Positions 35,165 through 44,800 of a stretch of DNA of 51,030 nt are shown here, one piece after another. Numbering within the stretch: position 1 is the first letter of the stretch; each line of letters begins with the position of its first letter. The translations under genes were made by a program, and so were the position numbers. The DNA is from Aeribacillus composti (GTDB lineage: Bacteria > Bacillota > Bacilli > Bacillales > Aeribacillaceae), in the NCBI RefSeq assembly GCF_007827555.1, contig NZ_VISS01000032.1, positions 1-51,030 of the forward strand. Reading direction: 5' to 3'. The notes under the pieces are model-generated. The model did not search any database and was not told the DNA's origin. It saw nothing but the letters and a program-made list of their open reading frames with translations.

Positions 35165-35680
35165 TTAATCCCACGGTTTATTCAGTGAAAGTCTGGACAC
35201 GAGTTCTTTATTTTGTTGTCTTTTTAACTTGCGAATGCTTTCACGTTCTTTTCCTGTTTCGTAGAGATATTTTTCTTCCTCTGTTTCTGGAATAATAGGC
35301 GGTACTTCCAACGGTCTTTTATTCTCATCCAAGGGAACAAAAGTGAAAAATGCAGTAGCTGCAATTCTTCGTTTCCCAGTTTCTAGATCTTCTGCAATCA
35401 CTTTACAGAAAATCTCCATGGATCTTTTACCTGTATAGCTAACAAATGATTCAATACAAACCGAATCACTTACCCGGATCGGTTCAAGGAAATTAACGGA
35501 GTCGGTCGACGCCGTAACACATTCCTTTACCCTTGTATGTCTGCGGGCGGAAAGCGTCGCACATGCATCCATCTTCTTCATTAAAACTCCGCCAAATAAT
35601 GTATGATAATTGTTCAAATCATTAATGAGCACTTGATCTGTTTGAACAACACGTGTTTCTTTAACTTTTTTTGCTTCCAT
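35165..35680 (-). CDS. ykhA: Acyl-CoA thioesterase (hotdog fold), YkhA type
   Basis: 171 residues from ATG 35680, six bases after AAGGTG. Hotdog-fold signatures: NNYHTLFGGVLMKKMDACATLSARRHT with the catalytic region around N-x-x-x-x-x-F-G-G and the Asp in KKMDACA, then VNFLEPIRVSDSVCIESFV and ATAFFTFVPLDENKRP. It hydrolyses acyl-CoA thioesters in the cytoplasm, as YciA/YkhA enzymes do. A lysine/arginine-rich C-terminal tail follows (KERESIRKLKRQQNKEL). Confidence 0.86.
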   Translation of the reverse strand: MEAKKVKETRVVQTDQVLINDLNNYHTLFGGVLMKKMDACATLSARRHTRVKECVTASTDSVNFLEPIRVSDSVCIESFVSYTGKRSMEIFCKVIAEDLETGKRRIAATAFFTFVPLDENKRPLEVPPIIPETEEEKYLYETGKERESIRKLKRQQNKELVSRLSLNKPWD

Positions 35681-35855
35681 CATGATCACCTTACGTATAA
35701 AAATACTTTTGAAGCGTACGCTTCATCCGTATTAAAATTTTTACAAAGAGAATTATAATATAGCTGGTTTGCAAAGATACAATGCCAATCCTATATACAA
35801 TTCATAACAAAATAGTATGGAAGCGCTCTTTAACCTAAACAAAAAACCACCCGTG

Positions 35856-35973
35856 TGATGAGCTGTCCCCAGTCAAGTAGACAGGAATAAAAAAGCACAT
35901 ATAGAAAAATCCCTCCATAATAGACAGATGAACAGGCTTTCTTTTTCCTGTCTACTATAAAGGGATCGTATCA
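35856..35973 (-). mobile_element. MITE-like deletion derivative of an IS3-family element (118 bp)
   Basis: Read on the minus strand, TGATACGATCCC, AGTAGACAGGAAAAAGAAAG and a later TATTATGGAGGG closely match the left end of the orfA relic at 40406. The other end, TGATGAGCTGTCCCC then AAGTAGACAGGAA, is the matching inverted terminus. Only the two ends are joined; there is no coding sequence. No clear target duplication is visible. Confidence 0.6.
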
Positions 35974-36014
35974 TTGAGCTTGGTCGTGTGTTACATTCTA
36001 TTCCAAATAAACTT

Positions 36015-37064
36015 TTATTTCATCATTTGCTTTATCAATTCTCGGTTGAGTTCTTTAAAGATTTCGTTATGGGATGATACCATGCCAAATTTATCAGCCT
36101 TAGGTTCAATAAATTGTTTAGCGCTATTTACCGCATTTGCGGCATCCTGAAAGGCCCCCGCAATCAAATGCAATTTCCCATCGTATTTTAGAATATCCCC
36201 CGCTGCATAAAGTCCCGGTACAGAAGATTCGCTATGGGCGTTGCCCGCAATGTAGTGATTGTCAATCATTTGAATATTCAGCTCGCTTTTTTCCAGCAAG
36301 GAGGAATCGCGCTCATAGCCATGATTCACAATTACTTCATCAATCGATAAATAGGTGATCTCTCCTGTTTCACGGTTTGTTAGCTCGACTCGTTCAATCC
36401 GTTCATGGTCCTCGCTGGCAATCAATTTGGTAATCGAGGTATGAAAATAACAAGTAGCCGAGCTGTTTAGAAGCTGAGTCACCTGCGATTCATGACCTTT
36501 TAACATCTCCCCTCGATACGTCAAATACACTTTTTTAGCAATCGGCACTAATTCATTCGCCCAATCAATAGCCGCATTGCCTCCTCCTGAAATGATGACC
36601 GTTTTATTTTTGAAGAGCTTTAACGATTTCACTGTATAATGCAGATTAGCCACCTCAAACTTTTCTGCACCCTCGATCTCCAGTTTTTGCGGCTTCAATA
36701 TACCGCTTCCCACTGCGACAATGACCGTCTTGGAAAAATGCTGCCGTCCAGAAGCGGTCTGCAATATAAAAGTGCCATCTTCCTTTCGTTTCATCGATTC
36801 AATCTTTTCATTTAGAACCACTGTAGGATTAAATGTTAATCCTTGCTTGACAAGCTGCTTAATTAATTGCTCTCCTGTAATCGGTGCATGTCCTCCAACA
36901 TCCCAAATCATTTTCTCCGGGTAAACATGAAGCTTGCCGCCCAATTGCGGCTGATACTCAATCAGCTTTGTTTTCATTTCCCGCAATCCGCTATAAAATG
37001 CCGCATACAACCCCGCTGGTCCGCCGCCAATAATCGTCACATCGTATAATTCGTCATGTTTCAT
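36015..37064 (-). CDS. ycgT: Ferredoxin/flavodoxin-NADP+ reductase, thioredoxin-reductase-like (YcgT)
   Basis: 349 residues behind AGGAGAGG. FAD site YDVTIIGGGPAGLYAAFYSGL; IEYQPQLGGKLHVYPEKMIWD; NADP site KTVIISGGGNAAIDWANEL with YLTYRGEM; and the C-terminal FAD contact GLYAAGDILKYDGKLHLIAGAFQDAANAVN. There is no CxxC redox pair, which separates it from thioredoxin reductase. It supplies electrons to ferredoxin or flavodoxin. A Fur-type box overlaps its promoter, consistent with ycgT belonging to the iron-starvation regulon. Confidence 0.88.
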   Translation of the reverse strand: MKHDELYDVTIIGGGPAGLYAAFYSGLREMKTKLIEYQPQLGGKLHVYPEKMIWDVGGHAPITGEQLIKQLVKQGLTFNPTVVLNEKIESMKRKEDGTFILQTASGRQHFSKTVIVAVGSGILKPQKLEIEGAEKFEVANLHYTVKSLKLFKNKTVIISGGGNAAIDWANELVPIAKKVYLTYRGEMLKGHESQVTQLLNSSATCYFHTSITKLIASEDHERIERVELTNRETGEITYLSIDEVIVNHGYERDSSLLEKSELNIQMIDNHYIAGNAHSESSVPGLYAAGDILKYDGKLHLIAGAFQDAANAVNSAKQFIEPKADKFGMVSSHNEIFKELNRELIKQMMK

Positions 37065-37090
37065 CTATTTCCACCTCTCCTAGAACTCAG

Positions 37091-37154
37091 GAAATGATTA
37101 TCATTCTCAATTAAATATACATTGTTTTTACCTCTTTTACAACGAATAGTGATT
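37091..37154 (-). promoter_or_regulatory. Fur box and promoter of the reductase gene
   Basis: On the minus strand TTGTAA, 17 bases, TATATT form a promoter (about 37122-37151). Just downstream, TTGAGAATGATAATCATTTC (37091-37110) contains the Fur dyad GAATGATAATCATT. Iron-dependent repression is therefore likely. Confidence 0.7.
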
Positions 37155-37159
37155 GACTA

Positions 37160-37486
37160 TTGAAAAAAATGTTTACACCATATAGAGCTCGTATTGTTTA
37201 TGGACGGTCGGACCACTGTCTCGCATTCGCACAACGAGAGCAAGTCCCAGACGGTCCCTAACCGTTGGAAACATCCGTCTTTCTTCAAGCTATCTATGAA
37301 AATCGTTTGTAGATGCAGGAAAGCAACGGACATCTAGAACCTCTATCTATTCTTCATGAAAAGATAGCGGCCGCTTCCACGAACATATGAAACATGATAT
37401 TCATATGAATCCTTCCTAGCCCCTGCTTAAGTACAAGAGACGGCTCCACACAAAAAAGACACTTTTTTCTTGTTTCTGCTTCAAGT
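37160..37486. other. Intergenic stretch, nothing secure
   Basis: About 320 bases between the reductase promoter and the LysR terminator. All frames are short. One plus-strand frame reads ELVLFMDGRTTVSHSHNES then KSQTVPNRWKHPSFFK, which looks like a protein remnant, but I cannot assign it. Confidence 0.4.
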
Positions 37487-37518
37487 AAAAAAAGCTTCCT
37501 TTCATAAAAGGAAGCCTT
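37487..37518 (-). terminator. Terminator of the LysR gene
   Basis: On the minus strand GGCTTCCTTT, TATG, AAAGGAAGC, then seven T: a textbook rho-independent terminator just after the LysR stop. Confidence 0.85.
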
Positions 37519-37530
37519 CTTATAGTTGAC

Positions 37531-38442
37531 TCAATCGGATTTAGAATCCTGGCCGGGATTAGCCGTCGACAGCTTTTCTTTTGCAAATCGTATAAATTCC
37601 TGCGCAATCTGTGATAAGCTTGCATCCTTTCTCCAAATCATTGCCAGATTCCATTCGATTTCCGGATTAGTGACGGTGATCGTTTTAAAATCATCTGTTA
37701 GTTCTATACACGTACTTTCAGGCAGCAAAGTAATACCTATATTGTAGGCAACCAATTCTTGAATAAACTCCAGTTGTGATGTTTCCGAAATAATTTTCGG
37801 TTGAAAACCGGCTTCTTTACAAGAATTGATGACAAGATTTCTTAGCACAAAATCCCGGTCGAACATAATAAAGTCCTCTTTTTTTAGCTCCTGCAAAGAC
37901 ACTTCTTGTTTTCCCGCCAGACGATGAGACGAAGAGACAACTAGTTTTAATTTCTCATTCACAAATATAATACTGTCAAGATTTTCATTTTCCTCAGAAA
38001 GAACAACGACCCCAAAATCCAATAAATTATTGAGAACCTTCTCTTCAACTGGTTTGGAACCATCCTCTTCTAGTAGGAAAATCACCTCTGGATATTCTTC
38101 ATGAAACGATGCAATCAATTTTGAGAAGAAAATGGAATTCGTAATCGTAGGTAGCCCGATGCGAATTTGTCGTTTTCTTTGCATAAACATTTTATCTAGT
38201 TCTGCATCCAATTGCTGCAACTGATTTTCAATTTTTAAAGCATGTTTTTTTAAAATACGGCCTGCATCCGTCAATATCAGCTTTTTTCTAGTACGTATGA
38301 AAAGCGGTGCTCCAATTTCATCCTCCAATGATTTGATAATTCTACTGAGAGCAGGCTGCGTAATGAACAGGTTCTCAGATGCAGTGGTAAAATTGCCGGT
38401 ACGTGTAACCTCAAGAAAACACTTCAATTGTTTAATTTCCAA
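37531..38442 (-). CDS. LysR-family transcriptional regulator
   Basis: 303 residues if started at the TTG at 38442 (LEIKQLKCFLEV), the usual LysR N-terminus; another TTG three codons upstream is possible. HTH: FLEVTRTGNFTTASENLFIT, QPALSRIIKSLEDEIGAPLF. The effector domain begins near residue 88 (RQIRIGLPTITNSIFFSKLIA) and shows VNEKLKLVVSSSHRLAG and VAYNIGITLLPEST. The target is unknown. The nearest gene, the bicupin, is divergent about 680 bases away, so the link is weak. Confidence 0.82.
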   Translation of the reverse strand: MEIKQLKCFLEVTRTGNFTTASENLFITQPALSRIIKSLEDEIGAPLFIRTRKKLILTDAGRILKKHALKIENQLQQLDAELDKMFMQRKRQIRIGLPTITNSIFFSKLIASFHEEYPEVIFLLEEDGSKPVEEKVLNNLLDFGVVVLSEENENLDSIIFVNEKLKLVVSSSHRLAGKQEVSLQELKKEDFIMFDRDFVLRNLVINSCKEAGFQPKIISETSQLEFIQELVAYNIGITLLPESTCIELTDDFKTITVTNPEIEWNLAMIWRKDASLSQIAQEFIRFAKEKLSTANPGQDSKSD

Positions 38443-39125
38443 TTGAATCAAACACCCTATTACATTTTAATGATAATAAAGTTTACCATACTTTTCACTT
38501 TAGCGCTTTAAATTTGTTTTATCAAATTGACGAAGCATAAAACCTTGATGTTCTTGTTAGGATTAGGAATATATTCAATGGGAATCAGAAGCATTTACTT
38601 TAAAAGGATCAAAATGGAATCCCGCAAAAGTTTATTAATACTTGGCAAGCTGTACTAGGAAGCGCTATCGCAATGCCTTTATGCTTTTCTCTTAATAGCT
38701 TTAATAGTTGAAAAAATGTCTTATCAAGTCGAGCCTCTACCTTTATATTTTCACTAATATTGTAAATTTAATCCCACTGGCTCTATCCTGAATCCTGTTT
38801 ACAAAACGCTTTTCGAATACTATCAACCTTACGAATATTTTTTTGAATTATCATTTTCCTCTTTAAACCATTCATTTATAGATCTTGAATCTTTTTCTCT
38901 CCATTCACTTTCGCAGTGTTCTTAATTAAATCCCACCAAATAAAATTTCCTTTCTACTGTATACGGCATATTTGTTTATCGGAAGCCTCACTTGCCGTAA
39001 AACCGTGATTGACATGATATGTTTTAAATTTTTAATAAACACCGCCAGACATACACATATCAAAACCATCATACAATCCAATAGAGAATGCTTACTGTAT
39101 GATCCAAAGAAAAGGAGCGTATTTC
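38443..39125 (+). promoter_or_regulatory. Long intergenic region with a SigE-like promoter for the bicupin gene
   Basis: Most of the ~680 bases shows nothing secure; a plus-strand stretch near 38620-38690 reads FINTWQAVLGSAIAMPLCFS and may be a membrane-protein relic. Near the gene, GACATAC, 15 bases, CATACAAT (39070-39077) matches the SigE -35/-10 pattern, with a perfect -10. A SigA-like TTGACA-N18-TAATAA lies further upstream. Confidence 0.45.
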
Positions 39126-40304
39126 ATGGATAATCCAACTCGGAATCATCCAGCGTATGGAAATGTGCCGCAGCCGATAAGGGACGATGGTGCCGGTGCG
39201 ACCGATTTCGGTCCGCGTGACGTCATGCGGGACCTTGAAAACCCCGATATGTTCGTTCCGCCGGCTACCGATGCCGGAACAATCCCCAACTTGAAGTTTT
39301 CTTTCTCCGACACTAATATGCAGTTAAATCACGGCGGCTGGTCACGGGAAGTAACAGTTCGTCAGCTGCCGATCTCGACCACGCTTGCGGGGGTGAACAT
39401 GCGTCTGACGCCGGGCGGTGTTCGAGAGTTGCATTGGCATAAGCAAGCGGAGTGGTCCTACATGATCTTGGGCCGGGCACGAATCACAGCGGTCGACCAG
39501 AACGGGAGGAATTTTATAGCCGATGTCGGTCCAGGCGATTTATGGTACTTTCCCCCAGGTATTCCCCACTCGATTCAAGGGTTGGAGGAAGGCTGTGAGT
39601 TTCTGCTTGTCTTCGACGATGGCAACTTTTCCGACCTCGATACCTTCTCCATCTCCGATTGGTTCGCACACACACCGAAGGACGTGCTAGCGGCGAATTT
39701 CGGTGTACCGGAAAGTGCCTTCGCTCATATTCCGACGGAACAGCGATATATTTTTCAATCGAAGGTGCCCGGCCCTCTGGAAAGTCAAAAAGTGCCGGAT
39801 CCTTACGGTACTGTTCCAAAGAGCTTCACTCACCGGCTGCTTGCACAGAAGCCAATCGTTACCCCGGGCGGGACGGTGCGCATAGTCGATTCCACTAACT
39901 TTCCCATTTCAACTACGGTTGCAGCCGCGCTGGTAGAAGTCAAGCCGGGCGGAATGAGGGAAATGCATTGGCAACCGAATAACGACGAATGGCAGTATTA
40001 CCTCACGGGCACAGCGCGTATGACGGTATTTGCAGCAAACGGCAAGGCTCGAACCTTCAATTTCCGGGCTGGTGATGTAGGATACGTACCGTTCGCTTTT
40101 GGACATTACATTCAAAACACTGGTGACCAAAGTCTGTGGTTTCTGGAGATATTCAAAAGCGACCGTTTCGCCGATGTGTCACTGAACCAATGGATGGCGC
40201 TGACTCCTCGGGAGCTGGTAGAGAACAACCTGCATGCAGGTCCGGAACTGATGAATGCACTGCGGAAGGAAAAATGGCCGGTCGTTAAATACGATGGGAA
40301 CTAA
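39126..40304 (+). CDS. Bicupin of the oxalate decarboxylase family (variant active site)
   Basis: 392 residues from ATG 39126 with AAGGAG eight bases upstream. Both cupin domains are present. Site 1 has complete Mn ligands: His103, His105 and Glu109 in LHWHKQAEW, and His148 in PPGIPHSI; Arg92 is in NMRLTPGG. Site 2 reads [10 protein letters not shown], so the ligands are His281, Gln283, Glu288 and His327: the second His of the usual HWH is Gln. The lid is SDLDT (169-173) where B. subtilis OxdC has SENST, whose Glu is catalytic. It may decarboxylate oxalate less well or do something else. GC-richer than neighbours. A SigE-like promoter fits spore-coat OxdD-type proteins. Confidence 0.83.
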   Translation: MDNPTRNHPAYGNVPQPIRDDGAGATDFGPRDVMRDLENPDMFVPPATDAGTIPNLKFSFSDTNMQLNHGGWSREVTVRQLPISTTLAGVNMRLTPGGVRELHWHKQAEWSYMILGRARITAVDQNGRNFIADVGPGDLWYFPPGIPHSIQGLEEGCEFLLVFDDGNFSDLDTFSISDWFAHTPKDVLAANFGVPESAFAHIPTEQRYIFQSKVPGPLESQKVPDPYGTVPKSFTHRLLAQKPIVTPGGTVRIVDSTNFPISTTVAAALVEVKPGGMREMHWQPNNDEWQYYLTGTARMTVFAANGKARTFNFRAGDVGYVPFAFGHYIQNTGDQSLWFLEIFKSDRFADVSLNQWMALTPRELVENNLHAGPELMNALRKEKWPVVKYDGN

Positions 40305-40405
40305 CGGCAAATAGGAAATTCCTAAACAGATGGGAATTATTTTGTACTTTCGCTCAGTCAATTACAGTTGCTAAAAAAACAATAGTTATAAAGAATCACT
40401 TCATT

Positions 40406-40590
40406 TGATACGATCCCCTCATAGTAGACAGAAAAAAGAAAGCCCATTCATCTGACTATTATAGAGGAGCTTTTTCTATGGGGAAAATACGAAAAACCTA
40501 TGATGTAACGTTGTGGATTTATATTTGAAAGAGGACATGGGCTACAAAACGGTGGCGAAAGAATTAGCGATTGATCATTCCATGGTCTCT
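40406..40590 (+). mobile_element. IS3-family left end and orfA relic
   Basis: TGATACGATCCCC and TAGTAGACAG form the terminal repeat. An ATG at 40478 reads MGKIRKTYDVT, then a deletion shifts the frame to VDLYLKEDMGYKTVAKELA and IDHSMVS, the start of an IS150-group OrfA helix-turn-helix. The sequence then ends abruptly. The rest of orfA, all of orfB and the right end are absent. Confidence 0.65.
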
Positions 40591-40655
40591 GCTTCTTCCT
40601 ATCCCCGAATGTTCGCCCTTTTATTCTAATTGTGACGGCGCTTCACACAGATGAT

Positions 40656-40984
40656 TCATTCTGCTTGTTTCACGTTTCTTTCTTTTACTGCTTTTACTTC
40701 GTACATGCCTACTTCAACATTAAGCATGTATTCTGGTTTCGGATGGTTGCGCTTTTCTCTGCGAGCGGCAATATGCGCATCGCTTTTTTTCCACCGCTTC
40801 CAATGTTCTTCTGATTCCCAGGTGAAGGACAATGACTTCTCCTTCCCATCCCTTTGTTTTTTCACCATAATTTTAATGTCAACAAACCCTTCCTGCTGTT
40901 CAATGATTCCCGGTTTGCTGAATTGTTCAACCACTTTCTCTGCGTTCCTTCTGTCACCGTAATTTTTCTTAATTGTACAAACAT
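40656..40984 (-). pseudogene. hmoA: Frameshifted HmoA-type heme monooxygenase (ABM fold)
   Basis: The natural start is ATG 40984 with GGGAG seven bases upstream, giving MFVQLRKITVTEG. The frame then fails; the family continuation NAEKVVEQFSKPGIIEQQEG, VDIKIMVKK, FTWESEEHWKRWKKSDAHI, NHPKPEYMLNVEVGMYEV is in the next frame. GGAACGCA where GGAAACGCA is expected, near 40945, accounts for it: one lost A. Restored, the protein is about 109 residues, the normal HmoA/IsdG-like length, with the ABM ferredoxin-like fold that degrades heme. Sequencing error cannot be excluded. An alternative in-frame start in the upstream gene would skip the real N-terminus. Confidence 0.7.
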
Positions 40985-41001
40985 ATTTTTTCTCCCATTT
41001 T

Positions 41002-41388
41002 TTATTGATCAGACTGTGTTTCTTCATCCTCAGTTGCTGACTCTTCTCCGGATTTGTCTTTCCCATCTGTCAGGCTGTCGTATTGCTCAATTTCTTCTTC
41101 GTGAATTTCAAACAGTTGGGTGAATTCGTTGATCACCATTTCAATGGCTTTCAGCTCTCCAACCAAAACTTGGTTAATCGATTGCAGTTCTGGTGCAGCC
41201 AGCTGCTGTTTTAATGTCGCACGTTTTACATTCAGCCTGTTTAAAAACTCAATAGCTCTCCCACGACGGAATGTTTTTGCACCGTGATGATGCTTTTTTC
41301 TGCGGTATCCCCCCTCTTTTGGATGGTGTTGCCCTTCGTGTGAAAATTTCTCGTTCGGACCGAACCCTTTACCGAATTTATCTCTCAT
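41002..41388 (-). CDS. Small His-rich protein upstream of the heme monooxygenase
   Basis: 128 residues from ATG 41388 behind AAAGGAGTG. The basic N-terminus is His/Gly/Lys-rich (FSHEGQHHPKEGGYRRKKHH, HGAKTFRRGRAIEFLNRLNV), the middle is helical (KRATLKQQLAAPELQSINQV, ELKAIEMVINEFTQLFEIHE), and the tail is very acidic (GKDKSGEESATEDEETQSDQ). No known domain. Its stop is 17 bases before the HmoA start, so the two were one operon. The His cluster suggests metal or heme contact, which is inference. Confidence 0.65.
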   Translation of the reverse strand: MRDKFGKGFGPNEKFSHEGQHHPKEGGYRRKKHHHGAKTFRRGRAIEFLNRLNVKRATLKQQLAAPELQSINQVLVGELKAIEMVINEFTQLFEIHEEEIEQYDSLTDGKDKSGEESATEDEETQSDQ

Positions 41389-41405
41389 TTGTGCACTCCT
41401 TTCTA

Positions 41406-41448
41406 TATACAAATGTATACGATTATTATTGTATACATTTGTATACAA
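41406..41448 (-). promoter_or_regulatory. Repeated GTATAC operator upstream of the His-rich gene
   Basis: TATAC-AAAT-GTATA (41406-41419) and, in mirror orientation, TTGTATAC-ATTT-GTATACAA (41429-41448) lie 18-60 bases upstream of the start codon. The regular spacing suggests two binding sites for one dimeric regulator. Confidence 0.5.
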
Positions 41449-41536
41449 CATGTCAAATTTTCCATTATGGGAAATTTTTATGTCACTGAATCAACTTCAT
41501 AATTGCCCTTTTTAAAAATGTAAAAACCGCCACTAT

Positions 41537-41707
41537 CGACGATACTTCTTTGGTTTTCCAGAGTTTCAAGAAGGTCAACCGTTTAATCCCTCTCTGATGC
41601 CTCATTTCCGCAAACAATCAGGCTTGGAAATCATTCATGAAGCGAACGAATGGAGGAATCAAGAAAGCACAACGTCAGAAAGCTCAAGATTCTTCCAACG
41701 ATGAAAC
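41537..41707 (+). mobile_element. IS5/IS1182-type transposase relic
   Basis: The plus strand reads RYFFGFPEFQEGQPFNPSLM then PHFRKQSGLEIIHEANEWRN to a stop. FxGFxxFQxxxxFxPSxMxHFRKxxxxExIxExNE is the N-terminal pattern of this transposase group. No start, catalytic core or ends are visible. Confidence 0.55.
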
Positions 41708-41783
41708 ACCCAGCCGGCAAATCATCTGATTTGAGAAAAATGCTACATAGAGCTTATTTTTGAAATTTCCTGAATTGTACAGG

Positions 41784-41812
41784 GACAAATGCGGGAAATA
41801 AAGCATAAATAA
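41784..41812 (+). promoter_or_regulatory. Possible mother-cell promoter of the giant repeat gene
   Basis: GACA (41784-41787), 16 bases, CATAAATAA (41804-41812) approximates the SigK pattern AC-N16-CATA-N3-TA, or a SigE-type CATA-start -10. It is about 40 bases from the ATG, which has GTGAGGTG. Confidence 0.4.
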
Positions 41813-41849
41813 ATACAGTAAAAATTCGTTAATTTGGGAGTGAGGTGTC

Positions 41850-44800
41850 ATGAAAACTCCATGGATTCACCATGAGAGGATGCAGCAAATACGTTCTAAA
41901 CAAATGAACATTTTTAAATCTTCAAGAGTTCAAAAAAAATCTGTATGTCCCAATTTTCAGCATACAGAAGAAGATGATGATAGTCACAAATCAGATATTG
42001 TGCCAAATCGCATTGATACAGCAGAAGCAGATGATTCACATGAAAATTACGGTATAAAAAAGGTGACCAAACTAAACAAAAATAAAAATAATGTTTCCAA
42101 ACTGATGAATTTATACAAAAAGTATAATATGTCTAAAGGAAATCATACAGGCAGCATCTGTGGTCCTACTCAACCATCGAATAGAACGACTGATCCTGAA
42201 CACGTTTCCTCAACTGATGACCACACTTTAAAAACGGATGATTCCCATATTAAGCAGATTTCTCTACCTAGCCCTAGCCATGAGACAAAGGAGTACCCCT
42301 CAGCCGATTCGGTTCTTGAGCCTGTTCATCCTTCATCCAATTCGGATGAAATAAATGATCAAGAGGATGACTTTGATACTGATCTTATTGATCATTCAGT
42401 CGATAGAGCTCATTCATCATCGGATGGAAACGATTCTGAACTAATGCCTTTAACTAATGCTGATCATGATTTGAAAACGGATTGTTCTTCCCATGATATT
42501 AAGCAGATTTCTCTACCTAGCCCTGACCATGAGACAAAGGATCATCCCTCAGCCGATTCGGTTCTTGAGCCTGTTCATCCTTCATCCAATTCGGATGAAA
42601 TAAATGATCAAGAAGATGGCTTTGATACTGATCCTATTGATCATTCAGTCGATAGAGCTCATTCATCATCGGATGGAAACGATTCTGAACTAATGCCTTT
42701 AGCTAATGCTGATCATGATTTGAAAACGGATTGTTCTTCCCATGATATTAAGCAGATTTCTCTACCTAGCCCTGACCATGAGACAAAGGATCAGCCTCCA
42801 ACCGATTCGGTTCTTGAGCCTGTTCATACTTCATCCAATTCGGATGAAATAAATGATCAAGAGGATGACTTTGATACTGATCCTATTGATCATTCAGTCT
42901 GGCCCGCTCATTCATCATCGAATAGAACCAATTCTGAACTAGTTCTCTTCGCTAGTAATGATCATACTTTGAAAATGGATGGTTTTTCTCATGTTAGGCG
43001 TATTTCTTTAACTGATTTTGAACATCATGAGAAATACGATCAAGATTCAATGGATTCAGTTTTTGAACTTGTGTATACCTTTGCATCCAGCTCGAATGAA
43101 ATAAATGATCAAGAGGGTCACTTTGAAACCAATTCTTTTGATTATTCAGTCGAGCTTGCTCATTTATTGGATGAAAACAATCTTAAACAAGTTTTTCCAG
43201 CTGTTGATGAGCATGCTGTGAATACGGATGAGTCTTCTCATATTAAGCAGATTTCTCTAACTGGTCTTGATGAACAGGAGACGAATGATCAACCTTCAAC
43301 CAATTCGGGTTTTGAGCTAGTTCATGCTCTATCCAGCTCGGATGAAATAAACAATCATAAGGATATCCGTGAAATCAATCCTATTGACTATACAGTCGAG
43401 CCAGTTCATTCATCATCGGACGATGCCGTTCCTGAACAATCTCCTCCAGCTGTTGATGAGTATGCTGTGAATACGGATGAGTATTCCCACGCTGGTCTTG
43501 AACAGGAGACAAAGGATCATCCTCCAACCGATTCCGTTTTTGAATTTGCCCATGATTCATCCAACTCAGATAAAATAAATGATCAAGAGAATATCAGTGA
43601 AACCAATCCTATTGACTATACAGTTGAGCCAGTTCATTCATCGGACAATGCCGTTCCTGAACAAGTTTCTTCAGCTGTTGATGAGTATGCTGTGAATACG
43701 GATGAGTATTCCCATGCTGATCTTGAACAGGAGACAAATAATCAATCTACTACCAATTCCGTTTTTGAATTTGCCCATGACTCATCCAGCTCAGATAAAA
43801 TAAATGATCAAGAGAATATCAGTGAAACCAATCCTATTGACTATACAGTCGAGCCAGTTCATTCATCATCGGACGATGCCGTTCCTGAACAATCTCCTCC
43901 AGCTGTTGATGAGTATGCTGTGAATACGGATGAGTATTTCCATGCTGGTCTTGAACAGGAGACAAAGGATCATCCTCCAACCGATTCCGTTTTTGAATCT
44001 GCCCATGATTCACCCAATTCGGGTGAAATAAATAATCAAGATATCTTTAAAATCCATCTTATTAACAATACAGTTGAGCCGGTTCATTTATCAGATGGAG
44101 CTGATCCTGAACAATCCCCTTCAGCTGTTGATGAACATGCTGTGAAAACGGATGTGGCTTCTCATGCTGATCTTGAACAGGATAAAAAGGATCATCCAGC
44201 AGATTCAGCATTTGAACCTGCCCATGCTTCATCCAGTTCGGATGAAATGAACGATCAAGATGTCTTTAAGATCAATTTTATTAACCATACAGTCGAACTA
44301 ACTCGTCCATTGGATATTGCCGACTCTGAACAAGTTCCTACAACAGATGTTGTTCGTGCTTCGAAAATGGATGAAACTCCTCATGCTGCTGGTCTTGAAC
44401 AGGATATAAAGGATCATGCTCTAACCGATTCAGTTTTTGAACCTGTTCCTGCTTCATCCGGCCCGGATGAAATAAATGATCAAGAAAATATCCATGAAAC
44501 CAATTTTATTGACCATAAAGTTGAGCCGGATCATTCGTCGGATGGTGTCGTTCCTGAACAAATTTCCTCAGCTGATGTTGAGCATACTGTGAAAACGGAT
44601 GAGGTTTCTCATGCTGAACAGGAGATAAATAAAAAATCTCCGACCGATTCTGTTTTTGAGCCTGTTCATCCTTCATCCGAATCGGATGGAACGAATGATC
44701 AAAAAGCTATTAATTTTGATAATGCAGATGAATCTATCAAATATGGAAAAACATGTTCGATGACTATAAAAAGACCATTTTCGACTTTTGTAGAAATAGA

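Noticed and set aside
35821-35835. A cre-like sequence near GGAAGCGCTCTT.
   Set aside because: Too many mismatches to the CcpA consensus, and it lies beside the MITE-like element rather than a promoter.
40656-41066. A 136-codon continuous frame covering the heme monooxygenase from an earlier start.
   Set aside because: Its first ~40 codons run through the upstream gene in another frame and replace the true HmoA N-terminus, which is found intact in the neighbouring frame.
42252-44715. CRISPR or non-coding satellite array in the 249-bp repeats.
   Set aside because: The repeats keep one open frame for 1214 codons, have a period divisible by three and lack short spacers, so they are coding repeats.
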